A DNA stretch of 64,000 nt from Pseudomonas viridiflava (lineage in GTDB: Bacteria > Pseudomonadota > Gammaproteobacteria > Pseudomonadales > Pseudomonadaceae), in contig UVIF01000023.1 of assembly GCA_900596015.1 (NCBI GenBank), forward strand, positions 372,001-436,000, written 5' to 3'. Positions 25,593 through 34,835 of the stretch are shown here, piece by piece. How positions within the stretch are numbered: position 1 is the stretch's first letter; each line of letters begins with the position of its first letter. The position numbers and the translations under genes are program-made. A model generated the notes under the pieces. It did no database searches. It saw only the letters and a list, made by a program, of their open reading frames with translations, and was not told where the DNA came from.

Positions 25593-25625
25593 CGAATCAA
25601 ATCCTCGTTTGGCAACTCCGCGCGA

Positions 25626-27440
25626 TCATTCCACGCGCGCGCCCACGGCGGCGGCAGCGCGGGCCTGGGCCGGGTTCTGTGCGCGATACAGGTTCAGCGC
25701 GGTGTTGATGATGCCCAGCTGGCTGAACGCCTGGGGAAAGTTTCCCAGCATGCGCCCGGCCTTTGGGTCGTACTGCTCGGCCAGCAGGCCAACGTCGTTG
25801 CACAGACCGGCCAGGCGCTCGAACAGACGTTGGGCGTCGGCCATGCGGCCTTGCAGCACATAGACATCGGCAAGCCAGAAAGAGCACACCAGAAAAGTCC
25901 CTTCGCCGGGGTCCAGGCCATCGACTCCGTGCGCGGTGTCGTAACGCAGCAGCAGACCGTCGCGCATCAGCGTGGTCTCGATGCGCGCCACGGTCGCCAC
26001 CACCCGCGGATCATCCGGCGGCAGGAAACCGGTCAAGGCGATCTGCAGCAGGCTGGCATCGGTATGGGTCGAGCCATAGGCCTGAACGAAATGACCATGC
26101 TGCGCGTCGATGCCCTGGCTGCAGACCTGGGCATGAATGCGGTCGGCGACGGCGCGGTAACGCGCGGCCTGCTCCTGCCCTTCCTCGGTCGGCTCGGCCA
26201 GGTTCGCCGCACGATCGAAAGCCACCCAGGCCATGACCTTGGAGTGGGTGAAGTGCTGCGGTGCACCGCGAATCTCCCAGATACCCTCGTCCGGCTGCTC
26301 CCAGATGCTCTCCAGGTACGGCAGTATGACGCGGAAAATCGCAGCGCCGCGTGGGTGTCGCGGCAGCCCGGCGCGGATCGCCTGGCTCATCGCATCGGCC
26401 ACTTCGCCGTAGACATCCAGCTGGCGCTGGGTCGCGGCGCCGTTGCCGATGCGCACTGGCGCGGAACCTTCGTAACCCGCCAGCCATGGCAAGGTCTGCT
26501 CGGGCAATCGGCGCTCGCCGGCCAGGCCGTACATGATCTGCATCTGCTCGGGGTTGCCGGCAACCGAACGCATCAACCACTTGCGCCAGGCGGCGGCTTC
26601 TTCGTAGTAGCCCAGGTTCATGAAGGCCAACAGGGTCATGGTGGCGTCGCGCAGCCAGCAGTAGCGGTAGTCCCAGTTGCGCTCGCCGCCCAGCTGTTCA
26701 GGCAGCGAGGTGGTGACCGCAGCAACAATGCCGCCCGTGGGGGCATAGGTCATGGCCTTGAGGGTCAACAGCGAGCGTTTCACCAGCGGCGTCCAGGCCC
26801 CAACGTGCGGACAGCGTTCGGCAAATTCACGCCAATAGCGCTCGGTTTCGGCCAGGCAGCGGTCGGCATCCACGGCCGGCTGCAACGGCAGGTGCGAGGG
26901 CTGGAAACTCAGGCGGTAGCACAGCCGCTCGCCAGCACCCACGGTGAAGCGGCTGCCGGTACGGTGGTCCACCGCGTGCAGGTCCGATGCACTGCGCAAC
27001 ACCAGCATGTCGGGGCCGGCCACTGCAGTCAGCGTCCTGGGGTGCGCCTGCTCGACCCAGGGCACACTGCTGCCGTAGTCGAAGCGCATGACCAGTTCCA
27101 TGTCGAACGCGACCTTTCCGCTCAGGCCGACCACAGTGCGCACCACGCAGTCCTGTTCGCCCACCGGCATCCAGTCGACGAGCATGGCGCTGCCGTGTTC
27201 GGTATGGAACACGGTCTCCAGGGTCACGGTGCTGTCGCGGTAGCGGCGCTCGGTGCCGGTCAACGGATCGCTGGGACAGATACGCCAGCGACCGTTTTCG
27301 CTGTCACCCAGCAAGGCCGAGAAACAGGCCGGGGAATCGAAACGGGGAAAGCACAGCCAATCCAGTGAACCCGACTTGTCAACCAGAGCAGCGGTACGGC
27401 AGTTGCCCAACAGGGCATAGTCTTCGATCAGCGCCAGCAT
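25626..27440 (-). CDS. Glycoside hydrolase family 15 (glucoamylase or trehalase type)
   Basis: A 604-residue cytoplasmic enzyme with the bacterial GH15 layout: an N-terminal beta-sandwich (IEDYALLGNCRTAALVDKSGSLDWLCFPRFDSPACF) and a C-terminal alpha/alpha barrel. Active-site segments are visible: RNWDYRYCWLRDATMTL (254-270) and the catalytic-acid segment PDEGIWEIRGAPQHFTHSKVMAWVAFDRA (383-411). No signal peptide is present. Family members include glucoamylases and, in actinobacteria, trehalases, so this enzyme could release glucose from glucan or trehalose made by the neighbouring cluster; sequence alone does not decide. The start follows GAGGG. It lies 57 bases behind the HAD gene and probably ends the gnd-zwf-HAD-GH15 transcript. 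Confidence 0.86.
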   Translation of the reverse strand: MLALIEDYALLGNCRTAALVDKSGSLDWLCFPRFDSPACFSALLGDSENGRWRICPSDPLTGTERRYRDSTVTLETVFHTEHGSAMLVDWMPVGEQDCVVRTVVGLSGKVAFDMELVMRFDYGSSVPWVEQAHPRTLTAVAGPDMLVLRSASDLHAVDHRTGSRFTVGAGERLCYRLSFQPSHLPLQPAVDADRCLAETERYWREFAERCPHVGAWTPLVKRSLLTLKAMTYAPTGGIVAAVTTSLPEQLGGERNWDYRYCWLRDATMTLLAFMNLGYYEEAAAWRKWLMRSVAGNPEQMQIMYGLAGERRLPEQTLPWLAGYEGSAPVRIGNGAATQRQLDVYGEVADAMSQAIRAGLPRHPRGAAIFRVILPYLESIWEQPDEGIWEIRGAPQHFTHSKVMAWVAFDRAANLAEPTEEGQEQAARYRAVADRIHAQVCSQGIDAQHGHFVQAYGSTHTDASLLQIALTGFLPPDDPRVVATVARIETTLMRDGLLLRYDTAHGVDGLDPGEGTFLVCSFWLADVYVLQGRMADAQRLFERLAGLCNDVGLLAEQYDPKAGRMLGNFPQAFSQLGIINTALNLYRAQNPAQARAAAAVGARVE

Positions 27441-27497
27441 GGAACCCTCATGATCACGGGCGCGGACCGGGAATCGGCGCCGCGCCGGAAAACTGCA

Positions 27498-28321
27498 TCA
27501 ACCTCGAGTGCGGGGCAGTATCAGCTCGTGTATGGCTTGCGCTACGCCATCTGCCGCGTTGCTGGAGGTAACCGCATCGGCCTGATCGCGCACCCCCTGC
27601 TCGCCCTGGCCCATTGCCACGGAGAACCCGGCGCGCTTGAACATGGCTACGTCGTTGGCGCCGTCGCCCAATACGGCGGTATTGGCCAGATCGATGCCCA
27701 GACTTCCTGCCAGGGTTGCCAAGGCTTCGCCTTTGTTCGCCAACACCGCAGTGATGTCCAGGTAATACTGCTGCGAGCGTGCCGCAATCGCCTTGCCGCT
27801 CAACGGTGCCTGCAGCTGCTTTTCCAGATCGATCAGCAGTTGGAAGTCACTGGAGGTTGCGACCATCTTGTGCACACGGTCCAGATAGGGCGTGAAATCG
27901 TCGACGATCAGCGGCTCGTAGCCCAGAGCGTGCAGCTCCTTGGAAAAATAGTGAGCTTCGCGGTCGCGTGCCAGCCACTGGTCGTCGGCAAATACCCAGA
28001 CGTCCAACTGGTGCTCGGCAAACATCGCCAGACAGGTATCGACCGCCTCGCGCTCCACCCAATGGGACTGCAGCTCGCTGCCGTCAGGATTGACCAGCAC
28101 GCCCCCATTGAATGCAGCCGTGGGCAGGTCGATCCCCAAAACCCGGATCTGCTCGCGCATTGCCCGCGGTGGGCGACTGCTGGCCAGGGTAAACCGTACC
28201 CCGGCGGCGCGCAGCTGCGCCACCGCTTCGATGACGGCAGGGCTGAGGCTGTGATCGGGCATCAGCAGGGTGCCGTCCATGTCGCTGAGAACGAACTGGA
28301 TGAGGTGCTGCGCAGCCGCAC

Positions 28322-28325
<4 letters not shown>
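27498..28325 (-). CDS. HAD-superfamily phosphatase, Cof type
   Basis: A 275-residue Cof-like hydrolase that probably dephosphorylates sugar phosphates. Motif I is DMDGTLL (Asp15 and Asp17, with DxD), motif II is the TLASSR serine/threonine region near residue 48, and motif IV is VLGDGANDVAMF preceded by the KGEAL lysine; the cap domain between is of the C2 type. The start at 28325 is fixed by its ATGA overlap with the zwf stop, which implies translational coupling. A trehalose- or glucose-phosphate substrate would fit the surroundings, but no substrate can be read from the sequence. Confidence 0.87.
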
Positions 28326-29826
<1,501 letters not shown>

Positions 29827-29830
<4 letters not shown>

Positions 29831-30804
29831 TTGGGAACCTCGACATGACCGCCGAAGCCGAAGCGCATCGCCGAGAGGATCTTGTCACCATAGGTGGCGT
29901 CCTGGCGCGAGCGGAAACGGGCGAACAAGGCACTGGACAGCACCGGTACCGGTACCGCCTGCTCGACTGCAGCGTCGATTGTCCAGCGGCCTTCGCCACT
30001 GTCGGACACCACACCGGAATACTGAGTGAGCTGCTGATCGCTGGCCAGCGCGTCGGCGGTCAAATCCAGCAGCCAGGACGAAACCACGCTGCCGCGACGC
30101 CAGACTTCGGCGATATCGGCCAGGTTGAGGTCGAAACGCTGGTCTTCCGGCAGCTCGCTGCTGGATTTGGTCTTGAGGATGTCGAAGCCCTCGGCGAAGG
30201 CTTGCATCATGCCGTACTCGATACCGTTGTGGATCATCTTGACGAAATGCCCTGAACCGGCCGGACCTGCATGGATGTAGCCACGCTCGGCACGATCGTC
30301 CGAGCTGTTGCGATCACGGGTACGCGGAATGTCGCCCATGCCAGGCGCCAGGCAATCGAACAGCGGGTCGAGGCGTTCGAAGATTTCCGGCTCGCCACCG
30401 ATCATCATGCAGTAGCCGCGATCCAGGCCCCACACACCACCGGAGGTGCCAACGTCGACGTAGTGCAGCTGGCGTGCAGCCAGCTCGCGAGCGCGACGGA
30501 TGTCATCCTTGTAGAAGGTGTTGCCGCCGTCGATGATCACGTCGCCTGGCTCGAGCAGATCGCCCAACTGGGCGATGGTCGCCTCGGTTGGCGCACCGGC
30601 GGGCAGCATGACCCAGACTGCGCGCGGGGTGTCCATCTTGCTCACCAGATCGGCGAGATCGGCGGCACCGACAGCGCCCTCACCGGCCAGACCATGCACT
30701 GAATCCTGATTGCGATCGAAGACCACCGTTTGATGACCTGCGCGCATCAGCCTTCTGGCGATGTTGCCGCCCATGCGGCCCAGCCCAATGATTCCCAGTT
30801 GCAT
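29827..30804 (-). CDS. gnd: 6-phosphogluconate dehydrogenase, decarboxylating (short type)
   Basis: Converts 6-phosphogluconate to ribulose-5-phosphate and CO2. The 325-residue protein is of the short class (about 300-330 residues, against ~470 in E. coli). Visible features are the Rossmann motif GIIGLGRMGGNIARRL, the DGGNTFYKDD and GTSGGVWGLDRGYCMMIGG blocks, and the catalytic segment GPAGSGHFVKMIHNGIEYGMM with Lys189. Asp30 after the second strand (VVFDRN) is the type of residue usually linked to NAD rather than NADP use; that is inference. The start MQLGIIGLG at 30804 follows GTGGAG and removes a non-homologous 107-residue extension. It is the first gene of the leftward operon and diverges from glgA across 640 bases. 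Confidence 0.94.
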
Positions 30805-31175
30805 GCGAGAGCTCCACTCTATGTTGCTTGAAGAAGATATTTCTTGAACGGTGTTGTCCGGAAAGCCTGTGCGGGTATTGCCCGAGCCAGCCTTCAAGTT
30901 AGTCCCGGACGATACCGGTAAGTTTCCGAGTATACCTTTGGTCGATTGTGACACTGGGCAAAACTTGGGATTTTTTGTCGATTTCATCAACGCCTGCACT
31001 TGCAATGCGACACAAATCCCAACGGTTTTTGCAGACAGTCTCGATCGCTGGCCGAGCGGGCCTGCAACGCACTGCCAGGTGCGCTGAAAGCCTTCTGGCA
31101 GAGGGCTGTAGTACGGGTGTGCCAATAATTATCGGCCGTCAGTCGCGCGCCTGGCCCAAAAAAATGACGGATCTC

Positions 31176-31182
31176 CTACACT
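31176..31182 (+). promoter_or_regulatory. Sigma-S-like -10 element for glgA leader
   Basis: CTACACT at 31176-31182, preceded by C and without a recognisable TTGACA at the usual distance, resembles the -10 of RpoS-dependent promoters. A start near 31190 would give a 255-base leader before glgA. RpoS dependence of the equivalent P. aeruginosa region is something I recall; for this sequence it is inference. Confidence 0.35.
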
Positions 31183-31317
31183 CAGGCCGCAGGCGACGTA
31201 TCGCTTGGAAATCCGATGCAAAAAAGCTCGAAACTTTTTGCAAATCAGACAGGTCAGGATAGGGAGCAGGTTATTTGATGTCTCTTGTCCGCCAAACCTG
31301 CCATCCCGTGAATCATT

Positions 31318-31347
31318 GCAGCTCGCGACGGGAACGTCGTTGGCTGC
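31318..31347 (+). ncRNA. Structured RNA element with GGAA loop upstream of glgA
   Basis: GCAGC (31318-31322) pairs with GCTGC (31343-31347), and CGACG (31326-31330) pairs with CGTCG (31335-31339). The stems are separated by a symmetrical three-base internal loop and capped by GGAA (31331-31334). A GGA in a hairpin loop is the preferred target of RsmA/CsrA proteins. Further GGA triplets lie at about 31207, 31258 and 31263, just before the terminator hairpin (GCGGGAAGCGC) and in the glgA Shine-Dalgarno itself (CACGGGAGAGAAC). It may be part of the glgA leader or of a small RNA ending at 31397. Confidence 0.45.
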
Positions 31348-31371
31348 GGCGCCTGTGCGTGTGTCAGCGGG

Positions 31372-31397
31372 AAGCGCTAATCGATCAGCGCTTTTTT
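31372..31397 (+). terminator. Rho-independent-type hairpin in the glgA leader
   Basis: AAGCGCT (31372-31378) and AGCGCTT (31387-31393) form a seven-base perfect stem around the loop AATCGATC and are followed by a run of T (31392-31397). This is a textbook intrinsic terminator shape, placed 47 bases before the glgA ATG and on the same strand. It would either end a short upstream RNA or act as an attenuator. Confidence 0.55.
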
Positions 31398-31444
31398 CAG
31401 AGTCAGGATCTGCCATACAAGTACGTAATGCACGGGAGAGAACA

Positions 31445-33007
31445 ATGATCAGTGCCGCTGTCGAAAATCACGGAGAGCGTTTCAACAGGCAAGCGGCGGA
31501 ACCCGCCCACTTGCAGGTTCCCACGCCTACCAGCAAAGCACTGCAGGCGCCGTCTGGCGCTCACAAACAAAAAGTTCTTTTCGTGACATCGGAAATTGCC
31601 GACCTGGTCAAGACCGGCGGCCTGGGTGACGTGTCGGCTGCGCTGCCACGCGCCATGAGCCAGGTACACGACGTTCGCGTACTGATTCCCGGCTACCCGC
31701 AGGTGCTCAACAGCGACAACCCGATCCATGTCGTCGGTGAACTGAGCGGCCACGCTGCCCTGCCACCATGCAAGATCGGCCGTATGGACATGCCCGACGG
31801 GCTGGTCATCTACGTGTTGCTGTGCCCGGAGCTGTACGAGCGCGACGGCACCCCCTACGGAGCCAACAACGGCCGCGACTGGCCGGACAACCATATTCGC
31901 TTCGCCCGCCTGGGCCTGGCAGCTGCCGACATCGCCGCAGGCCAGGGCATGGTCCACTGGAAGCCTGATCTGGTGCACGCCCACGATTGGCCAGCGGGCC
32001 TTGCGCCGGCCTATATGCACTGGCGCGGGCTGCGCACGCCTACCTTGTTCACCATTCACAACCTGGCCTATCAAGGCGTGTTCAGCCGCGGCTGCTGCCC
32101 CGAGCTGGGCGTTCCCAACCATGCCATGCAGCAGGACGGCATGGAGTTTTTCGGCAAGCTGTCGTTTCTCAAGGCCGGCATGGCCTACGCGAACCACATC
32201 ACCACGGTGAGCGCCACCTACGCCGAAGAAATCACCACACCCGAGTTCGGTTGCGGGCTGGAAGGCTTTCTCAGCAGCAAGGCGCAGCAAGGCAAGCTCA
32301 GCGGCATTCCCAACGGCATCGACGCCAGCTGGGAGTCGGCCACCGATCCGCACCTGGTGTGCCCGTTCAGCCTGAACGACTGGGAAGGCAAGGCGGTCAA
32401 TGCGGCCCACGTGCGCAAGCTGTTCGAAATCGAAGAGTCCGATGGCCCACTGTTCGCCGTGGTCTCCCGCCTGGTCTATCAGAAAGGCCTGGACCTCACC
32501 GAAGGCGTGACGCAGTTCATCGTCGAAAACGGCGGTCAGGTGATCATCATCGGCCGCGGCGAGCCCGAGGAAGAGCAGGCCATGCGCGAACTCGCCTTGC
32601 GCTTTCCCGGCCGCGTAGGTGTACGTATCGGCTTCAACGAAACCGATGCCCGGCGCATGTTCGCCGGCAGCGACTTCCTGCTGATGCCGTCACGCTACGA
32701 ACCATGTGGTTTGAGTCAGATGTACGCTCAGCGCTTCGGCTCGCTGCCGGTAGCGCGCAACACCGGTGGCCTGGCCGACACCATCGAAGACGGCGTGACC
32801 GGCTTCCTGTTCGGCGAGTCGACCATCGACAGCTACAAGGCCGCCCTGGCGCGCGCCTTCTATGTCTTCGGCAAGCCTGAACTGTTGAATGCCATGCGCT
32901 GCCGCGCGATGACCCAGCCTTTCAACTGGAGCGAGGCAGTGGAACCTTACGCCGAGCTTTATCAGGCGCTGGTCCATGGCAGCAAGACTTCTGCGAATCA
33001 TAAATAA
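31445..33007 (+). CDS. glgA: Glycogen synthase (GT5)
   Basis: Transfers glucose from ADP-glucose to the non-reducing end of alpha-1,4-glucan. The 520-residue protein carries the sugar-nucleotide motif KTGGLGDVSAALPRA (from Lys56), the HDWPAGLAP block, and the C-terminal catalytic segment PSRYEPCGLSQMYAQRFG with the conserved EX7E pattern. Its N-terminus is extended by about 40 non-conserved residues before KVLFVTSEIADLVKTGG compared with E. coli GlgA; the ATG at 31445 with GGGAGAG is nevertheless well supported. No glgC (ADP-glucose pyrophosphorylase) lies in the window. The treZ gene follows after 34 bases, so glgA is the first gene of the rightward operon. Confidence 0.95.
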   Translation: MISAAVENHGERFNRQAAEPAHLQVPTPTSKALQAPSGAHKQKVLFVTSEIADLVKTGGLGDVSAALPRAMSQVHDVRVLIPGYPQVLNSDNPIHVVGELSGHAALPPCKIGRMDMPDGLVIYVLLCPELYERDGTPYGANNGRDWPDNHIRFARLGLAAADIAAGQGMVHWKPDLVHAHDWPAGLAPAYMHWRGLRTPTLFTIHNLAYQGVFSRGCCPELGVPNHAMQQDGMEFFGKLSFLKAGMAYANHITTVSATYAEEITTPEFGCGLEGFLSSKAQQGKLSGIPNGIDASWESATDPHLVCPFSLNDWEGKAVNAAHVRKLFEIEESDGPLFAVVSRLVYQKGLDLTEGVTQFIVENGGQVIIIGRGEPEEEQAMRELALRFPGRVGVRIGFNETDARRMFAGSDFLLMPSRYEPCGLSQMYAQRFGSLPVARNTGGLADTIEDGVTGFLFGESTIDSYKAALARAFYVFGKPELLNAMRCRAMTQPFNWSEAVEPYAELYQALVHGSKTSANHK

Positions 33008-33041
33008 CGGCGCTCAATCAATAATGGAAGAGGTTTCATCG

Positions 33042-34835
33042 ATGCCTTCACGGAAAACTGAAACCTGGTCCCACGGTGCGGTAATGCAGGACTCCGGGCT
33101 CACCCATTTCGCACTGTGGGCACCGGACGCTTTTTCGGTAGGGTTGCAGATCGACGATGCCGAGTCGCTGCCCATGGTCGCCGGCAACGATGGCTGGTTC
33201 ACGCTCGAGCACAAATGCCCGGCGGGTACCGCTTACCGTTTCGATATCGATGGCGAGATGGCAGTGCCCGATCCCGCGTCCCGCGCCCAGCAGGACGATG
33301 TGCACTCCCCCAGCATAGTGGTCGATCCACTGGCCTATAGCTGGCAGAACACCAGCTGGCTGGGCCGACCATGGTCGCAGGCGGTCATCTATGAACTGCA
33401 TGTGGGTGCGCTGGGCGGTTACGCCGGTGTCGAGTCTCACCTCGCACGCCTGGCAGCCCTGGGCGTCACCGCGATCGAGTTGATGCCCATCGCCGAATTT
33501 CCCGGCGAACGCAACTGGGGGTACGACGGCGTGCTGCCGTATGCCCCGGAAGCTTCGTACGGCACACCCGAACAACTCAAGCATCTGATCGACTGCGCTC
33601 ACGGTCATGGTCTGATGGTGATCCTCGATGTGGTCTATAACCACTTCGGTCCAGACGGCAATTACCTGGGCCGTTACGCCAAGGGTTTTTTCCGTCACGA
33701 CAAGCACACCCCTTGGGGCGATGCCATCGACTTCCGTCGCGACGAAGTCAGAAGCTTTTTCATCGATAACGCGGCCATGTGGCTGCTCGAATACCGTTTC
33801 GACGGCCTGCGTTTCGACGCCGTGCATGCCATTCAGGACCCGACCTTCCTGCAGGAGATGGCCACCACCCTGCGCGAGCAGGTCGGCGCCGATCGACACG
33901 TCTGGTTGATGCTGGAGAACGAGCACAATCAGGCTCATCTGCTCGAGCAAGGCTACGATGCGCAGTGGAACGACGACGGTCATAACGTACTGCACGCACT
34001 GCTGACTGGCGAAGACGAGGCGTACTACGCCGACTTCAGCGAGCAGTCGACCGAAAAACTGGCGCGCTGCCTGAGTCAGGGTTTCATCTATCAGGGCGAT
34101 ACCAATCAGAAAGGCGAATCGCGTGGCGAGCCGAGCGGTCATCTGCCGCCCACGGCCTTCGTGCTGTTTCTGCAGAACCATGACCAGATCGGCAACCGTG
34201 CCATGGGCGAGCGCCTGAGTCTGCTGTGCAGCGAGCCAGCCCTGCGCGCCGCTACCGCCCTGCTGTTGCTGTCGCCGATGATTCCCATGCTGTTCATGGG
34301 TGACGAGTGGGCCGCCGACGAGCCGTTCCTGTTCTTCACCGATCATCACGGCGAATTGGCCGAAGCGGTCCGTGAAGGACGTCGCGCCGAGTTCGCCGCG
34401 TTCGACGCTTTTGCCAATGAAGCAACCCGCGCGAAGATTCCCGATCCGAACGCGGCCAGCACTTTCGAGGCGTCGCGGCCGGACTTCGCCGAATTCCAGT
34501 TCCGCCAGGACGGTGCCTGGGTGCAGTTGTACCGACAGTTGCTGGCCTTGCGCCGTGACGAGATCGTCCCACGCCTGGACGGCGCCCAGTCACTGGGTGC
34601 CCAGGTGCTGGCCGACAAAGCGGTAACGGCAAAATGGCGTATGGGCGATGGCAGCGTGTTGCGCATCGACCTGAACCTGAGTGAAGCGACCGTGCCGGTG
34701 CAACTGCAGACCGAACACCTGCTGTTCGACAGCCGGCCCCAGAACGATACCACCGCTGCACTGACTCAAGGACTGCCTGCCTTCACCGCTCTGGTCAGCT
34801 TGACTCCGGCGGGTGCCTCGGAGACAGCGGCATGA
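33042..34835 (+). CDS. treZ: Malto-oligosyltrehalose trehalohydrolase (GH13)
   Basis: Releases free trehalose from malto-oligosyltrehalose made by TreY. The 597-residue enzyme has an N-terminal CBM48-like domain (residues 1-105), a GH13 barrel and a C-terminal beta domain. Catalytic residues are visible: nucleophile Asp259 in GLRFDAVHAI, acid/base Glu292 in MLENEHNQ, and the transition-state aspartate in LQNHDQIGNRAMGERL. The ATG at 33042 is selected because GAAGAGG precedes it; the ATG at 33024 lacks such a site. The stop overlaps the malQ start (ATGA). Confidence 0.95.
   Translation: MPSRKTETWSHGAVMQDSGLTHFALWAPDAFSVGLQIDDAESLPMVAGNDGWFTLEHKCPAGTAYRFDIDGEMAVPDPASRAQQDDVHSPSIVVDPLAYSWQNTSWLGRPWSQAVIYELHVGALGGYAGVESHLARLAALGVTAIELMPIAEFPGERNWGYDGVLPYAPEASYGTPEQLKHLIDCAHGHGLMVILDVVYNHFGPDGNYLGRYAKGFFRHDKHTPWGDAIDFRRDEVRSFFIDNAAMWLLEYRFDGLRFDAVHAIQDPTFLQEMATTLREQVGADRHVWLMLENEHNQAHLLEQGYDAQWNDDGHNVLHALLTGEDEAYYADFSEQSTEKLARCLSQGFIYQGDTNQKGESRGEPSGHLPPTAFVLFLQNHDQIGNRAMGERLSLLCSEPALRAATALLLLSPMIPMLFMGDEWAADEPFLFFTDHHGELAEAVREGRRAEFAAFDAFANEATRAKIPDPNAASTFEASRPDFAEFQFRQDGAWVQLYRQLLALRRDEIVPRLDGAQSLGAQVLADKAVTAKWRMGDGSVLRIDLNLSEATVPVQLQTEHLLFDSRPQNDTTAALTQGLPAFTALVSLTPAGASETAA

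Larger units (their letters stand above)
30805..31444. other. 640-base divergent regulatory region between gnd and glgA
   Basis: No protein gene is evident here. The left part should carry the gnd promoter, though no clear -35/-10 was found. The region is more AT-rich than its neighbours and contains three separate RNA-like elements on its right side: a CTACACT -10-like hexamer (31176-31182), a two-tier hairpin (31318-31347) and a terminator-like hairpin (31372-31397). An additional AT-rich inverted repeat GCAAAAA/TTTTTGC lies at 31218-31241. Together they suggest a structured glgA leader or an independent small RNA. Confidence 0.6.

Noticed and set aside
30955..30990. AAACTT-N17-TCATC considered as an AlgU promoter upstream of glgA
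   Set aside because: It departs from consensus in both elements and lies nearly 450 bases from the gene; the sigma-S-like element nearer the gene is a better candidate.
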